Origin: Oscillospiraceae bacterium
Lineage (GTDB): Bacteria > Bacillota > Clostridia > Oscillospirales > Ruminococcaceae
Length of the DNA stretch: 64,000 nt
Direction: 5' to 3'
Assembly: GCA_025758045.1 (NCBI GenBank)
Contig: CP107208.1
Location: 1,860,001-1,924,000, forward strand
This document shows positions 23,864-33,039 of this stretch, one piece after another. The notes beneath the pieces are model-generated. The model was not told where the DNA came from, did no database searches, and worked only from the letters and a program-made list of their open reading frames with translations. Positions within the stretch are counted from its first letter, which is position 1; each line of letters starts with the position of its first letter. Made by a program: the position numbers and the translations under genes.

Positions 23864-26800
23864 TTATTTTTCCTTTTCACCCTGTGCCCCCGGCAGCAGG
23901 GTTACAATATCCCGCAGCAGCACCAGCGGGTTCTCACCTTTTTGCACCCGCAGGCTGAAATACGGCCGTCCCAGCGCGTTATACAGCACGCGGTGGGGGT
24001 ACTGGTCCATCAGTGGGGCCAGCTGCTTTGGGCCCACGATGTCGGAGTACAAAATCAGCTGGTCGCTCCGCTGCACGATCTCGGCAATGCCTACGCGGGC
24101 GGCGGTCACGCGGATCAGCGATACATCGACCAGCCCCTGCACACTCTTGGGCGGGCTGCCGTAACGGTCGATGAGTTCATCAATGACATCATCCGCGTCG
24201 GCGGTGGTCTCAATGGCCGCAATGCGCTTGTAGGCTTCGATGCGGCCTGCGGCATCGGGGATGTAATCCTCAGGCAGGAAAGCGTCCACCGTGATGTCGA
24301 TGAGGCAATCGCTCTTGTCCGGCGCGGGGGTCTCGCCACGGGCGGCGGAGATGGCCTGGCTCAGCATCTTTACATACAGGTCGTAGCCGACCGACTCCAT
24401 ATGCCCGTGCTGGCTGTGGCCCAGCAGACTGCCCGCGCCGCGAATCTGCAAGTCGCGCATCGCAATGCGGAAGCCGGAGCCGAAGGAGGTAAACTCCCGG
24501 ATGGCGGAAAGCCGCTTGGCGGCGACCTCGGTCAGCACCTTGTCGCGGGTGAAGGTAAAGTAGGCATAGGCCTTGCGGGACGAGCGCCCCACGCGGCCGC
24601 GGATCTGGTACAACTGGCTTAAACCCATGCGGTCGGCATTTTCAATGATAAGCGTGTTGCAGTTGCGCACGTCGACGCCGGTCTCGATCAGCGTGGTGCA
24701 GACCAAAATGTCAATTTCATTGTCCAGCAATTGCTGCCACACCGAGGAAATCTGCTCCTCGGTCATCTTGCCGTGGGCGATGCCTATGCGTGCGCCCGGC
24801 ACCATCTTGCCTACGCGGGCAGCACATTCCTCGATAGTGTCCACGCGGTTGTGCAGGTAGTAGACCTGCCCGCCGCGGGCCAGTTCCTTGCGGATGGCCT
24901 CGGCCACGATGCCCTCGTCGTACTCCAGCACGTAGGTTTCCACGGGCTGGCGCTCAAAGGGCGGCTGCTCCAGTGTGGACATATCCCGGATGCCGGACAG
25001 CGCCATGTTCAGTGTGCGGGGGATGGGCGTGGCCGACAGCGTGAGCATATCCACGCCGATGAAAGCCTCTTTCAGCTTCTCCTTGTGCTTGACGCCGAAG
25101 CGCTGCTCCTCGTCGATGATGACCAGCCCCAGATCATGGAACTTTACATCGTTGGACAGCAGCCGGTGGGTGCCGATAACGATGTCTACTGTGCCGTCTT
25201 TTAGGCCGCGCAGCGTCTCTTTCTGCTCCTTGGCACTGCGATAGCGGGAGAGCAGCCCGATGCGCACGGGAAATGCCTCCATGCGGGCAATGGCGGTATT
25301 GAAATGCTGCCAAGCCAAAATGGTGGTGGGAGCCAGAATGGCGCACTGCTTGCCGCCCATCACGCACTTGAACGCCGCGCGCAGAGCAACCTCGGTCTTG
25401 CCAAAGCCCACGTCGCCGCACAGCAGCCGGTCCATGGGCCAGGGCTCTTCCATATCGTGCTTGATGTCGGCGGCGCAGGCCAGCTGGTCGGGGGTCTCAT
25501 CGTAGGCGAAGCGCTGCTCAAAATCCCCCTGCCAGGTGTCGTCGGGCGGGAAAGCGTGACCCTTGGCCTGCTTGCGGCGGGCGTAGAGTTCGATCAGCTC
25601 TTTCGCCATCTGCTCCGTGGCGGCCTTGACCTTTTTGCGGGTCTTGGCCCAGTCGCTGCCGCCCAGGCGGGACAGTTTCACGTTGTCGCTGTCGTTGGGG
25701 GCGGTGTAGCGGGACAGCAGGTCCAGCTGGGTGACCGGGACGTAGAGCACGTCCTTTTTGTCGTACTCGATGCGCAGATAATCCTTGGTGACGCCCTGCA
25801 CGGCCATCCGCTGGATGCCCGCATAGCGGCCGATGCCGTGGTTCTGGTGTACCACCAGGTCGCCCACAGCAATTTCGCTTAAACTGTTCAGCGCGTCTTT
25901 ATTGCGCTTTTTCTTTTTCTGGGTGCTGCTGATGCCAAACGCCCGCGCCGTGAACAGCGCGTACTTGGCAAAGGGTACGCTGCACCCGGCGGAAAGCTGC
26001 CCCGGCAGCACCTGCACCAGCCCTGCGCCGGGGGCGGCGTCCGGGTCCGTGGTGACCAGCAGCCCCTTGGTGCGCAGGTCGGCGGCCAGGCCCGCGGCGG
26101 CACGCTGGGTGCCCGCCAATACGGTGACGGCTGCGCCGCCGTTGCAAAGCGGCTGCAGATCCTCCAAAAGGCTGGTCACCTCGCCGCCCCAGGCGGGCAG
26201 CGTGTGGGCGGGCGCGTTGACGATGTCCTTCAGTGGAATGTCCGGCATGCTGCGGGCAAAGTTCTCAGCGCAGATCGTGCGGCGGTTCGCGGCCTGTGCC
26301 CAGAGGTAGCCATTCTCGGCGTACAGATTGTCCAGCCCGGCGGCCAGCACGCCATCCTGCAAAAGGGCAGAAATTTCCTCGCCACGACGGTAGGTGGTGG
26401 CGCGCTCAGCCTCCCGTAAGGAGGCCGGTTCCTCCAGCACCAGCAGCGGATCATCGAAATAATCCAGCAGTGTGGCGGGCTGTGGATAGCGCACCGCGAG
26501 ATATTTGTCCATATTCACAGGCAGAGCACCGCCGTCCAGCTGGGCCAGCTCGGTGGCCAGGCAGGCCTCTAAGGCAGTGCGCTTTTTGCCGCGAAATTTT
26601 TTGATGAAGGCCCGCAGCAGCTCGGCAGCTTCGGCAGGGGAACCAAACAGCACCTCCCGCGCGGGGCTGACGTAAATTTTTTCGATGGGGTCCTCACGGC
26701 GCTGGGTGGCCAGGTCGAAGGTGTGCATCGTGTCAATCTCGTCGCCCCAAAATTCCATACGCACGGGCAGCTTCATATCCGGGGCGTACAGGTCTACAAT

Positions 26801-27325
26801 GTCGCCGCGGATGGAGAACTGGCCCGGCCCGTCCACCTGGGCGCGGCGGGCGTACCCGGCGTTGTACAACAACGCGGTCAGCTCGGTGCGGGGCACGGTG
26901 TCGCCTAGGTGCAGGGTGCGGGTGTTGTTACAAAACTCGGCGCGGGGCGTGGTATACTGGGTCAGCCCCTCGTCCGGCACACAGACGGCCTGCAGCCGCC
27001 CACCCACGATGTCGCCCAGCACGCTCAGGCGGCGGTACTCATACTCGCGGGCCGTGCCTTCAATGGGGCGCAGCACGTAATCTCGGGCAGGGAAAACGGC
27101 GGTGGGGATGCCCAGGGCGTTCAGGTCCCCGGCAAAGCGAGTGGCCTCAGCCTCACCGGGGGTCACGATGCAGAGAAAGCGCCCGGTCTCCTTCGCCAGC
27201 GCGGCGTAGACCATCGCCCGGCCGGAACCGGGTAAACCGAATAAGGCGCATGCCCCCGGTGCGGAGAGCGCATGCGCCAGTTTTTCATATTCGGCTGTTT
27301 TAGCAAAAAGTGAAGAAAACAGCAT
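23864..27325 (-). CDS. mfd: Transcription-repair coupling factor
   Basis: 1153 residues, full family length. The N-terminal UvrB-like region (GLPGSGRAMVYAALAKET) is followed by the RNA-polymerase-interacting CarD-like domain (about 460-530, GDLVVHQNHGIGRYAGIQ). A RecG-like translocase comes next with Walker A GDVGFGKTEVALRAAF, DEEQRFG, and motif VI QIRGRVGRSSRKAYAY, then the C-terminal TRCF regulatory domain. Mfd removes stalled RNA polymerase and recruits UvrA to lesions. It starts 21 bases after the SH3 gene stop, in the same operon. Confidence 0.95.
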   Translation of the reverse strand: MLFSSLFAKTAEYEKLAHALSAPGACALFGLPGSGRAMVYAALAKETGRFLCIVTPGEAEATRFAGDLNALGIPTAVFPARDYVLRPIEGTAREYEYRRLSVLGDIVGGRLQAVCVPDEGLTQYTTPRAEFCNNTRTLHLGDTVPRTELTALLYNAGYARRAQVDGPGQFSIRGDIVDLYAPDMKLPVRMEFWGDEIDTMHTFDLATQRREDPIEKIYVSPAREVLFGSPAEAAELLRAFIKKFRGKKRTALEACLATELAQLDGGALPVNMDKYLAVRYPQPATLLDYFDDPLLVLEEPASLREAERATTYRRGEEISALLQDGVLAAGLDNLYAENGYLWAQAANRRTICAENFARSMPDIPLKDIVNAPAHTLPAWGGEVTSLLEDLQPLCNGGAAVTVLAGTQRAAAGLAADLRTKGLLVTTDPDAAPGAGLVQVLPGQLSAGCSVPFAKYALFTARAFGISSTQKKKKRNKDALNSLSEIAVGDLVVHQNHGIGRYAGIQRMAVQGVTKDYLRIEYDKKDVLYVPVTQLDLLSRYTAPNDSDNVKLSRLGGSDWAKTRKKVKAATEQMAKELIELYARRKQAKGHAFPPDDTWQGDFEQRFAYDETPDQLACAADIKHDMEEPWPMDRLLCGDVGFGKTEVALRAAFKCVMGGKQCAILAPTTILAWQHFNTAIARMEAFPVRIGLLSRYRSAKEQKETLRGLKDGTVDIVIGTHRLLSNDVKFHDLGLVIIDEEQRFGVKHKEKLKEAFIGVDMLTLSATPIPRTLNMALSGIRDMSTLEQPPFERQPVETYVLEYDEGIVAEAIRKELARGGQVYYLHNRVDTIEECAARVGKMVPGARIGIAHGKMTEEQISSVWQQLLDNEIDILVCTTLIETGVDVRNCNTLIIENADRMGLSQLYQIRGRVGRSSRKAYAYFTFTRDKVLTEVAAKRLSAIREFTSFGSGFRIAMRDLQIRGAGSLLGHSQHGHMESVGYDLYVKMLSQAISAARGETPAPDKSDCLIDITVDAFLPEDYIPDAAGRIEAYKRIAAIETTADADDVIDELIDRYGSPPKSVQGLVDVSLIRVTAARVGIAEIVQRSDQLILYSDIVGPKQLAPLMDQYPHRVLYNALGRPYFSLRVQKGENPLVLLRDIVTLLPGAQGEKEK

Positions 27326-27346
27326 AGTTACAATGATTTTATAAGG

Positions 27347-27856
27347 TTACTGGTTCAGGAACTCGACCTTCAGCCAGCCGTACTGGCCGCCTACCTGCAC
27401 GACCACCCAGCTGCCGTCGCTGTTGGTGCCCAGGGCGGTCACGGCGGTGCCGGCGGGTACGCTGGTCACCTTGTCAAAGTTGGTGCCGGGGCCGGCGCGC
27501 AGGTTCATGCTGGCATCGGCGGTGGTGGTGTAGCTGGGCTGCTCGCCCTCAGCAAACACGGTGGTGGGCTGCTCGGCCAGGCCGTCAAAGTTGGCCGGGG
27601 TCGGCTCCGGGGTGGGCTCCGGCGTCGGTTCGGGGGTGGGCTCCGGCTCGGTAGATTCCACAGGCTCGGTAGATTCGGGAGTATCGGCCTCCACGCTGTC
27701 GCTTGCGGAGGGCAGGCTGTCGGCATTGGAGCTTGCCGAAGAAGACGTGCCGTCCAGCTTGCCGGTGATCAGCAAAAAGGAAAACACGATGGTGGCGGCC
27801 AGCATGATAACGCAGATCACGATGCGGATCAGGGCTTGTTTACGAAGTTTGCTCAT
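27347..27856 (-). CDS. Membrane-anchored bacterial SH3-domain protein
   Basis: 169 residues. A short basic N-terminus precedes one membrane helix (about 10-32, IRIVICVIMLAATIVFSFLLI). An extracytoplasmic Ser/Glu/Pro linker with PEPTPEPT repeats follows, then a C-terminal SH3_3 domain (about 105-169; SMNLRAGPGTNFDKVTSVP; QYGWLKVEFLNQ). Such domains usually bind peptidoglycan. The ATG at 27856 is chosen because AAGGGG lies 9 bases before it and directly abuts the alternative ATG at 27865. It lies between pth and mfd. Confidence 0.8.
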   Translation of the reverse strand: MSKLRKQALIRIVICVIMLAATIVFSFLLITGKLDGTSSSASSNADSLPSASDSVEADTPESTEPVESTEPEPTPEPTPEPTPEPTPANFDGLAEQPTTVFAEGEQPSYTTTADASMNLRAGPGTNFDKVTSVPAGTAVTALGTNSDGSWVVVQVGGQYGWLKVEFLNQ

Positions 27857-27869
27857 GGTGTACATCCCC

Positions 27870-28457
27870 TTAATGGTTGAACTTGTTCTGAGCGTATTGC
27901 AGGTTGCCGTCCATCAGCAGCTTGCAGGCGTCCTCAATGTCCGGGTAGCGGTCGGTCATGGCCTTGCGGTCCGCGGGGGGCAGCTTGCCCAGCACCCAGG
28001 CGGCCAGGTCGTACTGCGGGTTTGGCTTGGCGCCGATGCCAATGCGGATGCGGCTGAAATTCTCGGTGCCCAGGCTGGCGATGATGCTTTTCAGCCCGTT
28101 ATGGCCGCCCGCCGAGCCGTGGGGTCGGATACGCAGGTGGCCCGGCTCCTGGGTGATGTCGTCGCACAGTACGATGACGTGGTCGGCGGGGATCTTATAA
28201 AAGTTGGCGGCGGGGGCAATGCTCTGGCCGCTCAGATTCATATAGGTCAGCGGCTTCAGCAGCACGACCTTGTGGTCGCCCACCTGGGCGGTGCCGTACA
28301 GGCCCTGCCACTTGGCTTTGGCAATGTCGCAGTGCCACTGCGCAGCCAGATAATCCAGCGCCTCAAACCCGGCGTTGTGGCGGGTGCCATCATATTTCGG
28401 TTCAGGGTTGCCCAGCCCGGCGATCAGCCAGTCCGCCCCGGAGGTCATTCCTAACAT
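27870..28457 (-). CDS. pth: Peptidyl-tRNA hydrolase
   Basis: 195 residues. GLGNPEPKYDGTRHNAGF contains the catalytic histidine, and KPLTYMNLSGQS, LCDDI and GSAGGHNGLKSI are diagnostic of Pth. It releases peptides from prematurely dropped peptidyl-tRNA. It begins 10 bases after the GlmU-like gene, as part of the minus-strand operon to mfd; glmU-pth-mfd order is familiar from Firmicutes. Confidence 0.95.
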   Translation of the reverse strand: MLGMTSGADWLIAGLGNPEPKYDGTRHNAGFEALDYLAAQWHCDIAKAKWQGLYGTAQVGDHKVVLLKPLTYMNLSGQSIAPAANFYKIPADHVIVLCDDITQEPGHLRIRPHGSAGGHNGLKSIIASLGTENFSRIRIGIGAKPNPQYDLAAWVLGKLPPADRKAMTDRYPDIEDACKLLMDGNLQYAQNKFNH

Positions 28458-28467
28458 TTTAATTCCT

Positions 28468-29202
28468 TTACTTGTTCTTTTTGTCGGCTTCCAATTTCTG
28501 TTTTTTTGCGATGTACTTTTGCAGCTTGTTCTCGCCCCAGTTGTCGATTTCGGTCTGCTTGGCGCGCTCGATGCTCAGGGCACCGGCGGGCACATCGTGG
28601 CCGATGGTGGAACCGGCGGCGGTGAAGGCATGATCGCCCACGGTGACGGGGGCCACCAGGTTGGTGTTGCAGCCGATGAAGGCATAGTCGCCGATGGTGG
28701 TGTGGTACTTGCCCTCGCCGTCGTAGTTGCAGGTGACGGTGCCGCAGCCAAAGTTGCAGTACTTGCCCACGGTGGCATCGCCGATGTAGGTCAGATGGCT
28801 GACGGTGTTGCCCTCGGCAAAGTCGGCGTTCTTGGTCTCGACGTAAGCGCCCAGGTGGCAGCCCTCGGCGGTCTTGGTGCCGGTGCGCACATGGGTGAAG
28901 GGACCGATCTTGTTGTTGGGACCGATGTGGCTCTCGTAGCACTGGCTGGCGTTGATGGTGGTGCCGGCCTCGACGACGGTATCCTCCAGCAGGGTGTTGG
29001 GGCCGATAACGCAGTTCTCGGCAATCACGGTCTTGCCGCGCAGGATGCACCCGGGCAGGATGACCGTGCCGGGGGTGATGATGACCTCCGGCTCGATATA
29101 GACGTTATCGCTGATGAATTCCACGCCGTTATCCAGGTGGCGCTCAAAGGTGGCGGCATAGCGCTGCCGGGCCAGCTCAAATTTCTCTTTGGCAGTAGAC
29201 AT
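28468..29202 (-). CDS. Stand-alone GlmU-type glucosamine-1-phosphate N-acetyltransferase domain
   Basis: 244 residues, about half the usual GlmU length. Only the left-handed beta-helix acetyltransferase part is present: hexapeptide repeats from about residue 35, with GPFTHVRTGTKTAEGCHLGA, SHLTYIGDATVGKYCNFG (catalytic-type His), GTVTCNYDG and APVTVGDHAFTAAGSTI. The N-terminal uridylyltransferase domain with its GxGxRM signature is absent, and the ATG at 29202 has a good AAGGAGG, so this is not a simple truncation by start choice. It should acetylate glucosamine-1-phosphate for UDP-GlcNAc; a separate uridylyltransferase would be needed elsewhere. It is first in the operon with pth, the SH3 gene and mfd. 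Confidence 0.85.
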   Translation of the reverse strand: MSTAKEKFELARQRYAATFERHLDNGVEFISDNVYIEPEVIITPGTVILPGCILRGKTVIAENCVIGPNTLLEDTVVEAGTTINASQCYESHIGPNNKIGPFTHVRTGTKTAEGCHLGAYVETKNADFAEGNTVSHLTYIGDATVGKYCNFGCGTVTCNYDGEGKYHTTIGDYAFIGCNTNLVAPVTVGDHAFTAAGSTIGHDVPAGALSIERAKQTEIDNWGENKLQKYIAKKQKLEADKKNK

Positions 29203-29282
29203 AGGGAGATATGCCCTCCTTACTATACGTTTATAATATGCTGCCCGTAATTGGGGCAGGGGACAGGTTTACGGATATTTCT

Positions 29283-29311
29283 ATTGTACCCCACCCGAAA
29301 GGATTTCGCAA
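29283..29311 (-). promoter_or_regulatory. Predicted promoter of the GlmU-like-pth-mfd operon
   Basis: On the minus strand TTGCGA (29306-29311) and TACAAT (29283-29288) are separated by 17 bases, about 80 bases upstream of the start at 29202. Confidence 0.5.
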
Positions 29312-29337
29312 GGTGGTTGAGAAAGTTTTGCAACTGC

Positions 29338-29517
29338 GGAAAGGCCCCCTCTGCGAGGGGACTCCCGCGAAGCGGGTGGGGGAGAGTCCTTACCTAGCGG
29401 CATTTTATGAAAATGTCTCTCCCTCAGTCAGCTTCGCTGACAGCGCTCCCCCTCTGGCACTTCATGCCACCTCCCCCGTATCGGGGGAGTCTGTCTCGCA
29501 GAGGGAGCCTCTTAAGT
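29338..29517. repeat. Palindromic intergenic repeat element, about 180 bp
   Basis: The ends are imperfect inverted copies: AAGGCCCCCTCTGCGAG near 29338 and CTCGCAGAGGGAGCCTCTT near 29499-29517. Inside are further hairpins (CCCGCGAAGCGGG; CAGCTTCGCTG). It has no coding frame of its own. It resembles palindromic repeats widespread in clostridial intergenic regions and would fold into a long cruciform or RNA hairpin. Confidence 0.6.
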
Positions 29518-29536
29518 GACAGCTATTTTTAACTTG

Positions 29537-29560
29537 CTTGTAGGGGCCGATGTGTAAAGC
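29537..29560. repeat. Half copy of dispersed GTAGGGGCCGATG repeat
   Basis: TGTAGGGGCCGATG matches the left half of the hairpin repeat found at 34778, 35930, 52232, 52311 and 59077. The right arm is missing here. Confidence 0.45.
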
Positions 29561-29655
29561 ATACCGTGCCCTGATTAGTGTACAAAAACCGACCGATAAA
29601 TCCCGACTGTTTTTGTATGATATTGACGAAGTGTGTGACTTTCCTGCTTCAGAAC

Positions 29656-29684
29656 TTGCAATTCCTATAAAAATGGTATAGTAT
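29656..29684 (+). promoter_or_regulatory. Predicted promoter of the suf operon
   Basis: TTGCAA (29656-29661) and TAGTAT (29679-29684) with a 17-base spacer. The leader contains a small hairpin, CCGGGG/CCCCGG, near 29710-29732, before the AGGAGG-type site of sufC. No IscR/SufR gene is adjacent. Confidence 0.55.
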
Positions 29685-29753
29685 ACATGAGTAGAGCAAA
29701 TACTGCCTGCCGGGGGCATTTTTCCCCGGTGATTCACTTGGAGGTGTTTTTCC

Positions 29754-30512
29754 ATGAGCAGCCCGCTGCTGGAAGTTAAAGATTTACAGGTCACTGTCGG
29801 TGAGGAAAACAAAGTCCTTCTCGACGGCTTGAACCTTACCGTGAACCCCGGCGAGACCCACGTTCTGATGGGCCACAACGGTGCCGGCAAGTCCACTTTG
29901 ATGAGCGCCCTGATGGGCGATCCCCGTTACAACGTTACCCGCGGCCAGATCATCTTCCGCGGCCAGGACATCACCCACGAGACCGCCGATGTCCGCGCCC
30001 GCGCCGGTATGTTCCTGTCCTTCCAGACGCCGGAGGAAATCCCCGGCATCACGCTGGAAAGCTTCCTGCGCACTGCGCAGGCTGCCGTTACCGGTAAGCC
30101 CGTCAAGGTCATGAAGTTCCGCCACGAGCTGGCCGCCCAGATGGAAGCTCTGAACATGGATCCCGCCTACGCCGACCGTTACCTCAACGTCGGCTTCTCC
30201 GGCGGCGAGAAGAAGAAGGCGGAGATCCTGCAGCTGCTGATGCTCAAGCCCGCTTTGGCCCTGCTGGACGAGACCGACTCCGGCCTGGACGTCGACGCCG
30301 TCAAGACCGTGGCCAACGGCATCAAGGCTTACCACAACGACACCAATGCCCTCATCATCATCACCCACAACGCCAAAATTCTGGAAGGCCTGCAGGTCGA
30401 CTACGTCCACGTGCTGGACGACGCCCGCATCGTGCGCACCGGCAACGGCGAACTGGTGAGCGAGATCATCGAGGAAGGCTTTGCCGCCCTGAAGGAGGAC
30501 GAAGCCAAATGA
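29754..30512 (+). CDS. sufC: Fe-S cluster assembly ATPase SufC
   Basis: 252 residues of an ABC-type ATPase without membrane partner: Walker A GHNGAGKST, signature FSGGEKKKAEI, Walker B ALALLDETDSGLD. SufC powers the SufBCD scaffold that builds iron-sulfur clusters in the cytoplasm. It is first in a five-gene operon and overlaps sufB by four bases (ATGA). Confidence 0.96.
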   Translation: MSSPLLEVKDLQVTVGEENKVLLDGLNLTVNPGETHVLMGHNGAGKSTLMSALMGDPRYNVTRGQIIFRGQDITHETADVRARAGMFLSFQTPEEIPGITLESFLRTAQAAVTGKPVKVMKFRHELAAQMEALNMDPAYADRYLNVGFSGGEKKKAEILQLLMLKPALALLDETDSGLDVDAVKTVANGIKAYHNDTNALIIITHNAKILEGLQVDYVHVLDDARIVRTGNGELVSEIIEEGFAALKEDEAK

Positions 30513-31927
30513 GAGCCTTTGAAACTGAAAAGACCGACGTCGCCGAAGTAGACCGCAGCATTTACGACATCAAAGATGCGGCCAACGCGGCGTTCGAGGT
30601 CAGCTCCGGCCTGACGCCGGAGATCGTGGAAAAGATCAGTGAGGAAAAGCACGACCCGGAATGGATGCGCATCTTCCGCCTGAAAGCACTGGAAACCTAC
30701 AACAAGATGCCGGTGCAGAACTGGGGGCCCTCCATCGCCGGCCTGGACATGAGCAACATCGTCACCTACGTGCGCCCCAATACCGAGATGCGCGGCAAGT
30801 GGAGCGAAGTGCCCGACGACATCAAGAACACCTTTGAGCGTCTGGGTATCCCCCAGGCCGAGCGTGCCAGCCTGGCCGGTGTCGGCGCCCAATATGACTC
30901 CGAGGTCGTCTACCACAACGTCAAGGCCGAAGTGGCCGCCCAGGGCGTTGTGTATACCGATATGGAAAGCGCCCTCACCGGCCCCTATGCCGAGATGGTG
31001 CGCAAGCATTTCATGAAGCTGGTGCCGCCTACCGACCATAAGTTCGCGGCCCTGCACGGCGCTGTGTGGAGCGGCGGCTCCTTTGTCTACGTCCCGGCGG
31101 GCGTACATGTGGAGATTCCGCTGCAGTCTTATTTCCGCCTGAACGCCCCCGGCGCCGGCCAGTTTGAGCATACCCTCATCATCGTGGATAAGGGCGCTTA
31201 CCTGCACTTTATCGAGGGCTGCTCGGCCCCCAAATACAACGTGGCCAACCTCCACGCAGGCTGCGTGGAGATCTTCGTCGGCGAGGGTGCCCGCGTGCGC
31301 TACTCCACCATCGAGAACTGGTCCAAGAACATGTACAACCTGAACACCAAGCGCGCCAAGGTGGAAAAGGGCGGCACCATTGAGTGGGTCTCCGGCTCCT
31401 TCGGCAGCCACACCAGCTGCCTGTACCCCATGAGCATCCTGCAGGGTGAGGGTGCCCGCATGGAGTTCACCGGCATCACCTTCGCCGGTGCGGGCCAGGA
31501 CCTGGATACCGGTGCAAAGGTCGTCCACGCTGCCCCCCACACCACCAGCCACATTTCCACCAAGAGCATCGCCCGCGACGGCGGCATCTCCAACTTCCGT
31601 TCGTCTGTCGTGGTGCTGCCGGGGGCCGATGGCAGCAAGTCCAGCGTCAGCTGCGAATCCCTGATGCTGGATGACCGCAGCCGCTCTGATACCATCCCCG
31701 AAATGGACATCCGCTGCGACGCCGTGGACGTGGGCCACGAGGCCAAGATCGGCCGCATCAGCGAGGATGCCATCTTCTACCTGATGAGCCGCGGCATCTC
31801 CGAGGAGGACGCCCGGGCGCTGATCGTCGGCGGCTTTGCCGAGCCTATCGCCAAGGAACTGCCGCTGGAATACGCCGTGGAAATGAACAACCTCATCCAT
31901 CTTGAGATGAAGGGCAGCATTGGCTGA
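30509..31927 (+). CDS. sufB: Fe-S cluster assembly protein SufB
   Basis: 472 residues. It shows PEWMRIFRLKALE near the N-terminus, the beta-helix core with YVPAGVHVEIPLQSYFRLN, and C-terminal RSDTIPEMDIRCDAVDVGHEA followed by YLMSRGISEEDARALIV. SufB is the scaffold subunit on which clusters form with SufD and SufC. It is coupled to sufC by overlap and followed 17 bases later by sufD. Confidence 0.96.
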   Translation: MRAFETEKTDVAEVDRSIYDIKDAANAAFEVSSGLTPEIVEKISEEKHDPEWMRIFRLKALETYNKMPVQNWGPSIAGLDMSNIVTYVRPNTEMRGKWSEVPDDIKNTFERLGIPQAERASLAGVGAQYDSEVVYHNVKAEVAAQGVVYTDMESALTGPYAEMVRKHFMKLVPPTDHKFAALHGAVWSGGSFVYVPAGVHVEIPLQSYFRLNAPGAGQFEHTLIIVDKGAYLHFIEGCSAPKYNVANLHAGCVEIFVGEGARVRYSTIENWSKNMYNLNTKRAKVEKGGTIEWVSGSFGSHTSCLYPMSILQGEGARMEFTGITFAGAGQDLDTGAKVVHAAPHTTSHISTKSIARDGGISNFRSSVVVLPGADGSKSSVSCESLMLDDRSRSDTIPEMDIRCDAVDVGHEAKIGRISEDAIFYLMSRGISEEDARALIVGGFAEPIAKELPLEYAVEMNNLIHLEMKGSIG

Positions 31928-31944
31928 GAGGGGAGGAGCATAGC

Positions 31945-33039
31945 ATGAATATGAACATGAACCGCCTGCCGGTGCCTACCTGGAACCACCTGGGCGTAAA
32001 CTTTGCCCCGGATAAGGCCGCCCTGCCGCAGGTCCCCGCCAATGGCTGGGGAACTGCCGCTGCCACCGCCGCCGTGCCTGCGGGCATCCGCACCAACGGC
32101 CCGGAGACTGAAATCTTCGAGACCTTTACCGAGTCCGGAATGGGCGTCGCCGCCGATGCCTTCCTGGCCGCCAACGCCAACGTGAAAGAGCATCTCGCCG
32201 TGGGCGAGGGCACTGCCATCGAGACGCCCGCCGTCTTTGAGGTAAAGCTGGACGAGGCCCACCCCTGCGCGCTGAGCTGCCTGACCATCGACGCCGCCAA
32301 GGACAGCAGCCTGACCGTCGTGCAGGTGCTGCGCGGCGATGCCGAGGACGGCGTGGCCGCTTCTCTCGTGCGCATCAACGCCGCCGAGGGCGCCCACGTG
32401 AAACTGGTACAGGTGCAGCTGATGGGCAACAACGCCCGCCGCTGGGGCGCTGTTGCCATCCAGCAGGCCGCCAGTTCCCGGGTGGAGCAGGTGCGCATCG
32501 AGCTGGGCGGCAAGGTCTCCGTCTGCGGCACCCGCACGTTGCAGGACCACAACAAGAGCGAGTACGACCTGGACGCCGTCTACTTCGGACGCGACAATGA
32601 CGTGCTGGATTACAACGATGTCTCCGTCCAGATCGGCAAAGATACCCTGTGCGAGATGCACACCGCCGGTGTCCTGACCGGTAATGCCGACAAGATCCTG
32701 CGCGGTACGGTGGATTTCCGTCGCGGCGCCAAGCGCGGTGTGGGCCACGAGAGCGAGGACGTGCTGATGTTCAGCCCTACGGCCCGCAACCGTACCGCCC
32801 CGCTGATCCTGTGCGGTGAGGAGGAAGTAGAGGGCCAGCACGCCGCCAGTGTGGGACGCCTGGATGAGGGCAAACTCTACTACCTGCGTTCCCGCGGCCT
32901 GAGCGAGAGCCAGGCGCGCCGCCTGATGGTGGACGCCCGCTTTGCCCCGGCTATTGAGAAGATCCCGCTGGAAGAGCTGCGCACCGAGGTGCGCGAAACT
33001 GTTGCACGGAGGCTTGATGATGAACAACTGGACGGCTGA
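31945..33039 (+). CDS. sufD: Fe-S cluster assembly protein SufD
   Basis: 364 residues, homologous to SufB, with the C-terminal family region DVLMFSPTARNRTAPLILCG and YYLRSRGLSESQARRLMVD. It pairs with SufB in the SufBC2D complex. GGGGAGGAG precedes the start. Its 3' end overlaps sufS by about 20 bases. Confidence 0.92.
   Translation: MNMNMNRLPVPTWNHLGVNFAPDKAALPQVPANGWGTAAATAAVPAGIRTNGPETEIFETFTESGMGVAADAFLAANANVKEHLAVGEGTAIETPAVFEVKLDEAHPCALSCLTIDAAKDSSLTVVQVLRGDAEDGVAASLVRINAAEGAHVKLVQVQLMGNNARRWGAVAIQQAASSRVEQVRIELGGKVSVCGTRTLQDHNKSEYDLDAVYFGRDNDVLDYNDVSVQIGKDTLCEMHTAGVLTGNADKILRGTVDFRRGAKRGVGHESEDVLMFSPTARNRTAPLILCGEEEVEGQHAASVGRLDEGKLYYLRSRGLSESQARRLMVDARFAPAIEKIPLEELRTEVRETVARRLDDEQLDG

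Noticed and set aside
27590..27660. Tandem GC-rich repeats that might suggest a CRISPR array or VNTR
   Set aside because: They encode the PEPT-repeat linker of the SH3 protein; units are 12 bases and there are no spacers.
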